DNA of 9,419 nt. Origin: Planctomycetaceae bacterium UBA4732 (GTDB lineage: Bacteria; Planctomycetota; Planctomycetia; Gemmatales; Gemmataceae). A program made the position numbers and the translations under genes. The stretch lies in contig DHJA01000038.1 of the NCBI GenBank assembly GCA_002404095.1, positions 29,369-38,787 on the forward strand, in the 5' to 3' direction. How positions within the stretch are numbered: the stretch's first letter is position 1; the number at the start of each line of letters is the position of its first letter. This document shows positions 1 to 6,637 of the stretch, in pieces. Below the pieces are notes generated by a model. The model saw only the letters and a list, made by a program, of their open reading frames with translations. It was not told the DNA's origin and made no database searches.

Positions 1-88
1 AGTACGAGTGACGTTGCACTAGTATCACAGATATGTAAAGGCGTGTTTTCCGACAGTTTGCCGAAAACTACTTCGCTGGGAACCACTC
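1..88 (+). other. Upstream region of the CinA-like/NMNAT-like gene
   Basis: This leader is AT-richer than the coding regions and shows no reading frame running into the window from the left. A TTGCAC at 14-19 resembles a -35 box, but no -10 box lies at a fitting distance. A small inverted repeat (AGTTT at 54-58 against AAACT) sits in the middle without a T tract. A weak Shine-Dalgarno-like TGGGA at 77-81 lies seven bases before the ATG. No promoter or terminator can be called firmly. Confidence 0.3.
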
Positions 89-1234
89 ATGGATGCGGCC
101 GTTCGCCAATTGATTGCGCTCCTGCACCAGTCGCCCTACCGCTGCGTCCTGGCCGTAACCGGCGGCGGTGCGACCGCGATTAGTTGGTTGTTGTCCGTGC
201 CCGGCGGCTCGCGCACAGTCCTCGAAGCCTCCGTACCCTACGCCACCGATTCATTGAGGGAATACCTGGGTTACGCACCCGAATCCTTTTGCTCCGTCGC
301 CGCGAGCCAGGACATGGCCGTCCACGCTCAACAGCGCGCTCGCCTACTGGCGCCCGGTGCGCCAACGGCGGGCGTGGGTTGCACAGCCAGCCTTCGCTCG
401 AATCGCCCTAAACGCGGCGATCACCGCTTTCATCTTTCCATTCACACCGGCGTCCGCACTATCACCCATTCTCTCGTCCTGGTCAAAGAAGCGCGTGACC
501 GGGAGAGTGAAGAACACATTATCGATCTGGTATTGCTCAATGCGCTCGCGGAAGCGTTTGGCGTCCCCGACCGGCTAGATGTGCCTCTGCTGCCCGGCGA
601 GAAAGTCGTCGTGGAAACCAAGATTGAATGCGAAGCGCTATCCCGCTTCCTGGCCGGCGATACGGCTACGCTGCATGTGGAGATGGACGGCCGGATGTGC
701 CTGGACGCGCCAAAGCCTGCCCTGCTACTGCCAGGGTCGTTCAATCCCGTCCACGAAGGCCATCTGCGATTGGCGAAACTCGCGTCCGAGATTGTCGGAG
801 TCCCGGCGGCGTTCGATCTGAGCGTGTTGAACGCCGACAAGCCGCCGTTGGCCGATGAGGAAGTGCGGCGCCGGTTGGCGCAGTTTGTTTGGCTGGCGCC
901 GGTGTGGCTGACGCGGGCCGCGACCTATACGGAGAAGGCGGAGTTGTTTCCGGGCTGCGTATTCGTCGTTGGGGCTGACACGGCCGCGCGTGTCGTGCTG
1001 CCGCGATTCTACGGTAACAGCGAGGAAAAAATGGCGGAAGCGCTCGCACGTTTCCGGGCCGCGAACTGTCGCTTTCTAACGGCCGGCCGCATCGACGAGG
1101 ATGGCCGCTTCGTCGGACTGCACGATCTCGCCATGCCACACGCTTACCGCGATCTGTTTCAAGACTTGCCGGAGAGTATTTTCCGTATGGACCTTTCGTC
1201 CACGGAACTCCGTCTTGGCTCACCAAAAACCTAG
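89..1234 (+). CDS. CinA-C-like / NMNAT-like nucleotidyltransferase fusion protein
   Basis: This is a soluble 381-aa protein of two domains. Residues 1 to about 155 resemble the CinA C-terminal (nicotinamide-nucleotide amidase, PncC) fold. They keep a TGGG turn (24-27), the SVPGGS stretch (36-41) and a central GVGCTASL (95-102). The usual catalytic serine of the AESCTGG motif appears to be replaced by Thr24, so amidase activity is doubtful. Residues from about 209 onward form an adenylyl/cytidylyltransferase-like domain. It has GSFNPVHEGH (216-225, the HxGH nucleotide-binding motif), VVGADT (293-298) and DLSSTELR (368-375, matching the ISSTxxR motif of NMN adenylyltransferases). The likely reaction is nucleotidyl transfer in NAD or a related metabolism, but the substrate cannot be read from the sequence. 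From memory, plant proteins annotated as cytidylyltransferase/NMNAT-like share this domain order. The ATG at 89 is preceded by a weak TGGGA. Confidence 0.88.
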   Translation: MDAAVRQLIALLHQSPYRCVLAVTGGGATAISWLLSVPGGSRTVLEASVPYATDSLREYLGYAPESFCSVAASQDMAVHAQQRARLLAPGAPTAGVGCTASLRSNRPKRGDHRFHLSIHTGVRTITHSLVLVKEARDRESEEHIIDLVLLNALAEAFGVPDRLDVPLLPGEKVVVETKIECEALSRFLAGDTATLHVEMDGRMCLDAPKPALLLPGSFNPVHEGHLRLAKLASEIVGVPAAFDLSVLNADKPPLADEEVRRRLAQFVWLAPVWLTRAATYTEKAELFPGCVFVVGADTAARVVLPRFYGNSEEKMAEALARFRAANCRFLTAGRIDEDGRFVGLHDLAMPHAYRDLFQDLPESIFRMDLSSTELRLGSPKT

Positions 1235-1241
1235 AGCTTCC

Positions 1242-1277
1242 AAAAAGTGATCAATAGTGGTTTTCACCGGACTCACT
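1242..1277 (-). terminator. Possible weak terminator of the glycosyltransferase gene
   Basis: Read on the minus strand, AGTGA and TCACT arms (5 bp) enclose a small GTG/CAC inner pairing and are followed directly by TTTTT. The hairpin overlaps the stop codon of the glycosyltransferase gene and lies between two convergent genes, a sensible place for a terminator. The stem is short and interrupted, so this is tentative. Confidence 0.25.
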
Positions 1278-4008
1278 CAGCGGTCGCCGGTGATCCGTCG
1301 TCGGATTGATCTCGGTAAGCCGAAAGTTCCTCAAGCACGAATACGGATCTTTCACCCGCCTTGAGAGCGCCGTTGGCAGCCACGAGTGAAAAACCCTGTC
1401 CCGAATGTAGCTTGACCGTTAGAGTTCGGACGGCGTCCCGGCCGAGCGGCTCCTCGCCTGACCCAATGGCCAACCAGGAATTGCGCTCGCTGGAGAGGAC
1501 GCCGAGTATCAGTCCCCCGGCCTCGGGGCGGAAGTGGAGTCGGAAGATATACGTTCCATCCGCCGGCGCTGTGAGAAGCGGCGTTTCCGCGGCATAGTCC
1601 GAGGGCATGTCGTGCGTCCGCACGCGCATTCCGCCGGGCACGGACTCCGTTTGACAGAATCCGGGGATGGGAACCGGCGCCCAGCGCTGCCCATTCAAAC
1701 GGATCTGCCGGATAGCGTCTGTACTATCCGTTGCCGGAAAAAGGGCGATCAGCTCCGCCGCCCCATACTCGACGAGTTCATCGCTCGATAGGCCCTCGAA
1801 ATTCAAACCTGGTTTCTCGCCGTAGCGGGTTATGCCCGTCCTTCCGCCAACGACAGGGTTGCCAGGACCGCCCTCGCCTGGAACGAACACGGTGCTGAGC
1901 GGCAGTCGGCCCCAGTCGGTCAGATCGACGCGCGTGCAGGAGATGAACCGCGCTTCACCACTCAAGAGCGCCGTGCAGACATAAGGGCGGACGTCGCCGA
2001 ACGCGGGACCGAGTTGACAGCTGACGAAGAAACATTGCTCTCGGCCGGGCAGCAGGCGATGGCGCGTGAAGAAAAGCCGACTGGGGATCGGCGGGCAGGC
2101 GTGGCGGAGATGCCGACACTCAAGGAAAGCCTCACCGGCGCCGCCCTCGATCCGCAGCAGGTAACCGACCGGATGAGCGTCCTGTTCCGGGCGCAACGTG
2201 ACGGAGAACAAACGCGGCCCGCGTAGCGTCTCGGGGGCCGGTTCACCGTGGGCCGCCCGCGTCGTCACGGTCTCAAGAAGTTCACGTCGGCAGGCCAAGC
2301 TGTAACAGTAGGCGCCGCCACATGCCAGGCCCCATATCCCCATGATGGCAGCGGCGGCCAGAGCGAGACGGGCCGCGCGGCCGCGCGCCTCCCAAATCGC
2401 CGCGGCCACGTGCTGCGGGTTCGCCAGGGCGCCGAGTGACGCCAGCCCTATGCCGCCGAAGACCGACAGCGGCAAAACGAGAAGGCCGGCGTGTTTCAGT
2501 TCGGGAAGGACCACAAACAGGACGGCCGCGTAGAATACGGAGAATCCAGCTAGACATAGGGAAAGATAGCGCCATCCGGGACGAAGGAGGTTCACACAAA
2601 CGCCGAGCGCGAATAACCAGCCGCCAGCCTTGGCGAGTGGGTCCAATAGGCCCACCGCGATGGGCCGCAACCAGCTGGGCCGCGGCGGAGACGGCGCCAG
2701 CCATTCGCTGTTGACCGGAAGGTCGCGGAGACGACAGGCCGCTAGCGCGCGACCGTAGAAAGACGGGAAATTGCCGATCCAGTGGAAGAGATTCTGTTGA
2801 AACTCCTCGCGGTACATTCGGAAACAAGCAGAGCCGTAAGGCCGACTAAGGTACGCCAGGGGCGTAGCTGAATGGTCATGGTCCGCGTGGTATTGCTGAG
2901 CGACAAGGTCCGTTTGAACGTCATCCCGCGAGACCTGAAAGCTGTTTTCCAGTCCGAGCAAATTGCAGCGAGAATACTCTCCATAATAGCCGATGTGAAA
3001 GCCGCCAAGCGGACTCGCGCCAGGGCAGCCGGCCATACCGATAAGGGTCGGCGGCGTCAGGACGCCCAAAACAAAGGCGGCGCCGCCCGCCAGCAGGTAG
3101 CCCCAACTTCTCCGACGCAGCAGGAGAAGGCCGGCCGCCGACGCGCCGAGAACAGGGGTAAACAGCATAGCGTCGGATCGCCAGCCGCAGCCGAGAGCGC
3201 AGACAAAACCTGTCAAACCGAGAGCCGCCCAGTTCCACCAAGGGGAACGGAAGCGCTCTGCCAGACAGACGAACACGGCGAAGCTCAGCGCCGCGAACCA
3301 GAGTGGGCTTATGTCTCGGATGGACCGAATGGCGTAATCGTTCTCAAGCGGCGAGGCGAGGTAGAGTACCGCGGCGGCCAGTCCGGGCCAGAATCCGCCG
3401 CCCAGACGCCGGGCGATAAAGAAGACCATCAAACACGCTCCAGTGCTGGCCAGCGAACAAAACATCAACAAGACCGACCAGCGGATTCCGAACAAGCGCC
3501 AGAGAAAAGCAGTCGTATAAATATCCAGAACGCGCGACGTTTCCCACGGGCTGACCGGCCTTTCCAACTCGCTTTCCTGTGGATACAACGGAATAACCCC
3601 GCCCGATTCCGGCAATGGAAAAGCGACCGGCTGCGCGTCGGGGCCGGCTAAAAATCGGCGAAACTCGTACCTGCTGAGACCCTTCCTTTCGCCGTTGAGG
3701 AAAGCGACGACCGGCGCCGACGCCGGCGCAGCGGAGAACCGAAACGCGCGGAAACCTTTGCCCGCCAACACGGCAAGCGAAGTGCGGTAGACGAAGGGGT
3801 AATTATCGCCTCCTTGCATGGGCGTACCGGTTGCCAGATGCTGCCGCATCAGGAAATGGATGATTAGTACGACCGCGAGAATGCCCATCTTGAGTACCGG
3901 CCGATTGAACGAGAACCAAGGGCGCGCGGCCGACGGGAGCACCGTCCCAGCGACAACGCTCTTCTCCATCGTGTCGGCCGATCCCTTCAACGAAGGCATT
4001 GTTTCCAT
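1273..4008 (-). CDS. GT-C superfamily (ArnT/PMT-like) membrane glycosyltransferase with long soluble tail
   Basis: With the ATG at 4008 the protein is 911 aa. After one N-terminal membrane helix (about residues 40-55) comes an outward loop containing QGGDNYPF (Asp68), where GT-C enzymes carry their catalytic acid. It is followed by about ten more hydrophobic helices (roughly 178-326 and 448-570), including an ENDYAIRSIRDISPLWF stretch typical of the family. Residues about 571-911 are soluble and probably beta-rich, with no motif I recognise. By family, such enzymes move a sugar from a polyprenyl-phosphate donor onto a lipid, protein or glycan on the outer face of the membrane; the acceptor here is unknown. 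The frame stays open to a TTG at 4140 (955 aa). I prefer the ATG at 4008 because GGTGAG stands nine bases upstream of it, and because the extra 44 residues show no conserved character. It stands alone, convergent to the fusion gene. Confidence 0.78.
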   Translation of the reverse strand: METMPSLKGSADTMEKSVVAGTVLPSAARPWFSFNRPVLKMGILAVVLIIHFLMRQHLATGTPMQGGDNYPFVYRTSLAVLAGKGFRAFRFSAAPASAPVVAFLNGERKGLSRYEFRRFLAGPDAQPVAFPLPESGGVIPLYPQESELERPVSPWETSRVLDIYTTAFLWRLFGIRWSVLLMFCSLASTGACLMVFFIARRLGGGFWPGLAAAVLYLASPLENDYAIRSIRDISPLWFAALSFAVFVCLAERFRSPWWNWAALGLTGFVCALGCGWRSDAMLFTPVLGASAAGLLLLRRRSWGYLLAGGAAFVLGVLTPPTLIGMAGCPGASPLGGFHIGYYGEYSRCNLLGLENSFQVSRDDVQTDLVAQQYHADHDHSATPLAYLSRPYGSACFRMYREEFQQNLFHWIGNFPSFYGRALAACRLRDLPVNSEWLAPSPPRPSWLRPIAVGLLDPLAKAGGWLFALGVCVNLLRPGWRYLSLCLAGFSVFYAAVLFVVLPELKHAGLLVLPLSVFGGIGLASLGALANPQHVAAAIWEARGRAARLALAAAAIMGIWGLACGGAYCYSLACRRELLETVTTRAAHGEPAPETLRGPRLFSVTLRPEQDAHPVGYLLRIEGGAGEAFLECRHLRHACPPIPSRLFFTRHRLLPGREQCFFVSCQLGPAFGDVRPYVCTALLSGEARFISCTRVDLTDWGRLPLSTVFVPGEGGPGNPVVGGRTGITRYGEKPGLNFEGLSSDELVEYGAAELIALFPATDSTDAIRQIRLNGQRWAPVPIPGFCQTESVPGGMRVRTHDMPSDYAAETPLLTAPADGTYIFRLHFRPEAGGLILGVLSSERNSWLAIGSGEEPLGRDAVRTLTVKLHSGQGFSLVAANGALKAGERSVFVLEELSAYRDQSDDGSPATAE

Positions 4009-4413
4009 CGCCGTTTTCTCACCAAAATGAGCTAGGGTGGTCCAGACGCTACGGCATTCCAGCATGATTCGAGGCCATTTTTGAATTGGCGTCGCGGCCG
4101 GCGAACGCTTTGAAACAGGCGCGGCGCGCAGGGACGGCAACCGTTCCTACGAGATAGCCAACCGTGGCGAATTAGGTCAAGGCATGTTCTCTCTCGTCGT
4201 TTCATTTGATTGGCCTTGTCGCGCCGCGGCGAATGCGGAGGAAATCGACAAGGCCGTCCGAGCGAACGAGGAAGGCTGAGAAGGATACGTGGAGTACAGG
4301 CGCATGCGGCTCTACGCCGACGAAGACTTTTCTCTACCCGTCGTTGAGGAGCTGAGTCTGCCCGCGTCCGGTGTGGTCTACTTCGACGCGAACCCTATCA
4401 TCCGCCACACCCA
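4009..4413. other. Intergenic stretch with gene remnants
   Basis: About 400 bases separate the divergently placed start of the glycosyltransferase gene and the end of the DUF3754 gene. The left part (4009-4183) is probably the leader of the leftward glycosyltransferase, with no clear -35/-10 pair. The right part holds a 31-codon + strand frame (ATG 4184 to TGA 4279). Its end, EEIDKAVRANEEG, looks like the tail of a larger protein. The DUF5615/PIN-like remnant frame described separately follows. Confidence 0.5.
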
Positions 4414-4459
4414 TCAGCCCGCAGGCGACTTCGGTTCAGGCTTCGCGTTCTTAAAGTAG
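4304..4459 (+). pseudogene. Probable toxin remnant: DUF5615-like start fused to a PIN-like start
   Basis: A 51-codon frame begins MRLYADEDFSLPVVEEL, closely like the opening of DUF5615 PIN-like proteins, in which the acidic DED is part of the presumed nuclease site. About 20 residues on, the text changes to SGVVYFDANPII, which looks like the opening beta strand and first aspartate of an ordinary PIN-domain toxin. No complete domain follows; from 4414 the frame is only antisense to the DUF3754 gene. I infer two neighbouring toxin genes that were merged and truncated by deletion. The short frame ending at 4279, with a 24-base gap before this one, could be the tail of a cognate antitoxin. The family matches are from recognition of short motifs only. 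Confidence 0.4.
4370..4411 (-). terminator. Inverted repeat after the DUF3754 gene, possible terminator
   Basis: Perfect 7-bp arms GGTGTGG (4370-4376) and CCACACC (4405-4411) enclose a smaller TTCG/CGAA hairpin (4382-4392). The structure begins two bases beyond the stop codon of the leftward DUF3754 gene, where a terminator would be expected. No T tract follows, and the arms lie inside the presumed PIN remnant, so it may be chance. Confidence 0.25.
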
Positions 4460-5637
4460 TTATCCCATGTCCAATGGAGTATTTCGATTGCCTTCTCCAC
4501 CGGCGCCGGCCGGTAATGGCCGTCGTCCTTCTCGACGATGCGCATTTGCTCCAACTTGGTCAGCGCGGCGCCGACCTCGAAGGCCACCTTCAGGCCGGCC
4601 GCTCCTTCCAGGTACATTTCGATGTAATCCTCAAGCTGTTCCGGCGTCCAGCCCTGCGGCGGCGCAAATCGCCACAAGCAGAAGTACGCCAAGTACGTCT
4701 CGCGGCACTGCTGTTCCTCGGCCTCGTCGAACAGCCGCATTAATACGCCGGTGTTGCCGTCCAGCGCCTTGAAATAGAGACTGCGGACAAGCTGGAGGAT
4801 ATAAGTTTGTCGTTTGGCCAGGTAGTTGTGAAACGACCGATAGGCGTAACCGCACAAGGCCGCTGCCAGGCTCAACGACGCCAGGCTGACAAGGGCGTCC
4901 AGATCGAATGAAGGAAGAACTTGGGTAAAGTGATACAGCAGTAGAGCCAAGCCCACCGCCAGCGGCCATGCGATCATTGCGCGGTCCATCGGTCGGATGC
5001 GCGGCCGGCTGCCCGGCAGCAGCATGTCCACGTCCGCCCGCGGCACGTCTTTGAAGAGCTTGAAGTAGACCAGGCTCACGTCCAAGTTCGGATCGATGCG
5101 ATGGTGCGGCTTGAGCTTCAGGATCAGCGCCAACCGTTGGTAAAGCGGCACCTTGATTTTTTGGCGGCGCCACAGCCGGCGCCACGATCGCCGCGTCTGG
5201 CTGCCGATCACCTGGCCGCGTTCATAGATTTCAAGCCGCTCGAAGACGTTTAGATCGAGGTCCATGTTCAGACCCCAGTCGTCTGGCGTTTGCAGCACCG
5301 CCCGCTGAATTTCCTCCTGATTGAGTGGATTGAAGTCGGCGCTTTTCATAAGCGAGGCGAAGGCAGTGAACACTTTGTCCTCGCGTTCCTTCCGCTCCTC
5401 AAGGAACAGCGGTTCGCCCGGCTTGGTATCGGCGTCAGGGTCGAAGGGGGCATAGGCGTCCTTAAGTTCCTCCAACTTGGCCAGATGCTCGAAGTGGAAC
5501 GCGGCGCTGACGAGCAGGCCGAACTGGCGAAACGGTTCGCGCTGCTCTGGCGGCAATTGATTGTCGCGGAGGAGCAATTGCATGAGGTCGTGTTTGCGCA
5601 GGGGGATGAAGTGTTCACGGTCAAAGTACTCGGCCAC
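4414..5637 (-). CDS. DUF3754 (TMEM143-like) membrane protein
   Basis: This 407-aa protein matches the DUF3754/TMEM143 pattern. A charged helical N-terminal half (1-190) leads into the signature FKDVPRADVDMLLPGSRPR (195-213). Two membrane helices follow (about 220-237 and 247-265), separated by a short acidic loop. The C-terminal half is amphipathic and helical, with the aromatic FHNYLAKRQTYILQLVRSLYF (269-289) characteristic of the family. The ends are both predicted on the same side of the membrane, most likely cytoplasmic. The family has no established biochemical role, so none is given. The gene follows the kinase gene after 39 bases and is probably co-transcribed. The intervening strand is purine-rich, with two GGGGAAGA copies and an AAAGG nine bases before the start. 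Translation begins at GTG (5635-5637); no ATG with a better site lies near it. Confidence 0.85.
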   Translation of the reverse strand: MAEYFDREHFIPLRKHDLMQLLLRDNQLPPEQREPFRQFGLLVSAAFHFEHLAKLEELKDAYAPFDPDADTKPGEPLFLEERKEREDKVFTAFASLMKSADFNPLNQEEIQRAVLQTPDDWGLNMDLDLNVFERLEIYERGQVIGSQTRRSWRRLWRRQKIKVPLYQRLALILKLKPHHRIDPNLDVSLVYFKLFKDVPRADVDMLLPGSRPRIRPMDRAMIAWPLAVGLALLLYHFTQVLPSFDLDALVSLASLSLAAALCGYAYRSFHNYLAKRQTYILQLVRSLYFKALDGNTGVLMRLFDEAEEQQCRETYLAYFCLWRFAPPQGWTPEQLEDYIEMYLEGAAGLKVAFEVGAALTKLEQMRIVEKDDGHYRPAPVEKAIEILHWTWDNYFKNAKPEPKSPAG

Positions 5638-5676
5638 GTCTTATCGCCTTTCTTCCCCTCTTCCCCTCTGCGCCGT

Positions 5677-6540
5677 TTACCACTCCAGCGCTTCCAGGCG
5701 GTCCTCCGGCGTCTTGACCAGCGCCTCGACCAAGTGGTCGAGGGCGCCTTGGACTTCGCTCATGCGCTCCGGCCGTTTGACGGCCTCGTAAGAAAGGCAG
5801 CGGTGGACCAGATCGCATAAGGGCGCCGGAACCTTGGCGTTGTAATGGTCCACCGGCTTGAAAAGTTTCTTCCAGGTTTTGGCGTCGATGGGCAGGCCGC
5901 CGTCCTCCGTCGACACCACGCTTGGCGGCAACCGGAACGTCAGCATCCGGTACATAGTCGCGCCGAAGTTGTACATGTCGGTGCGTTCGTTGACCATCTT
6001 GTGCTTGGCCGTCTCCGGGGCGATGTATTCGGGTGTGCCCTGAATACGATCTTTAACCTCGCCTTTGATGCGGGCCAGGCCGAAGTCGATGATCTTCACA
6101 TCGCCGGCCTTGCTGAGCATGATGTTGTTGGGCTTGAGATCGCTGTGATAAACGCCGCGGCGGTGCATGTGAACCATACCGTCGGCCACGCGCTCGAAAA
6201 CCTGCACCAGCATGGGTATCGGAATGCGCGGGCAGACGTCCAGCGTCTTGCCGTTAACGTACTCGATCAACAGGTGAGCTTTGCGGACGCGGAATCTCCA
6301 GTCCTTCACGGTTTCCAGGGCGTAGACCTTGATGAGGCTGGGGTGGTCAAGCATCTGGCCGATGCGGAATTCATGCTCGGCCTGGTCGAAAAACTTCTGC
6401 TCCTCAGGGCCGTCGATAGGGACGACCTTGAGGGCGTAATTCCTGCCGTCGGCGGCGCGGCGGATGTGCAGGATCTTGCTGTGGGCGCCGGAACCGAGTG
6501 TGCCGACCACCTGGAACTTGCCGATTTGCATTTCGCTCAT
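5677..6540 (-). CDS. Cytoplasmic Ser/Thr protein kinase (Hanks-type)
   Basis: This 287-aa protein is a single complete kinase domain. It has a glycine-rich loop LGSGAHS (15-21), the ATP-anchoring lysine in YALKVV (K38), a helix-C glutamate (E57), and the catalytic loop HSDLKPNN (132-139) with D134, K136 and N139. It also has DFG (152-154), GTPEYIAPE (168-176), the F-helix aspartate in RTDMYNFG (D188) and a late arginine in KRPERM (R256). All core catalytic residues are present, so it should be active. The arginine of HRD is replaced by Ser133, which makes it a non-RD kinase unlikely to need activation-loop phosphorylation. There is no transmembrane segment, PASTA or other sensor domain, so input must come from partners. 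It heads a two-gene unit with the DUF3754 membrane protein, a plausible substrate or anchor. No strong Shine-Dalgarno precedes the ATG at 6540; an in-frame ATG at 6531 is an alternative. Confidence 0.95.
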   Translation of the reverse strand: MSEMQIGKFQVVGTLGSGAHSKILHIRRAADGRNYALKVVPIDGPEEQKFFDQAEHEFRIGQMLDHPSLIKVYALETVKDWRFRVRKAHLLIEYVNGKTLDVCPRIPIPMLVQVFERVADGMVHMHRRGVYHSDLKPNNIMLSKAGDVKIIDFGLARIKGEVKDRIQGTPEYIAPETAKHKMVNERTDMYNFGATMYRMLTFRLPPSVVSTEDGGLPIDAKTWKKLFKPVDHYNAKVPAPLCDLVHRCLSYEAVKRPERMSEVQGALDHLVEALVKTPEDRLEALEW

Positions 6541-6578
6541 GAGATCACGCCGGTGTCGCGGGTAGGATCGCTGGGGAA

Positions 6579-6607
6579 ATGATACCGCGCGCCGGGCCGG
6601 CTGACAA
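6579..6607 (-). promoter_or_regulatory. Sigma70-like promoter of the kinase-DUF3754 unit
   Basis: On the minus strand, TTGTCA (6602-6607) and TATCAT (6579-6584) are separated by exactly 17 bases. Each hexamer has one mismatch to the consensus. The expected start of transcription is near 6572, giving a leader of about 30 bases before the kinase ATG. It lies in the 97-base gap after the methyltransferase gene. This suggests that the kinase unit can be transcribed separately from the methyltransferase. The promoter call is by pattern only. Confidence 0.45.
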
Positions 6608-6637
6608 AGGCAAGAAGAGGCCCCGTCCTCGCCGTCC

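Noticed and set aside
2872..3651. A 259-codon + strand frame opposite the glycosyltransferase.
   Set aside because: Its product is a low-complexity run of K, R, Q, A and E without hydrophobic core. The opposite strand encodes well-formed membrane helices across the same bases.
4009..4140. Extension of the glycosyltransferase to the TTG at 4140.
   Set aside because: The TTG has a poorly spaced AGGA (four bases), and the added residues look non-conserved; the ATG at 4008 has a better-placed GGTGAG.
5638..5676. Two GGGGAAGA copies between kinase and DUF3754 gene as a regulatory repeat.
   Set aside because: Simple purine-rich tracts of this kind commonly serve as, or arise around, ribosome sites; two 8-base copies are not enough to claim an operator.
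5845..6582. A 245-codon + strand frame opposite the kinase.
   Set aside because: The kinase motifs on the minus strand are complete; this frame shows no domain and no ribosome site.
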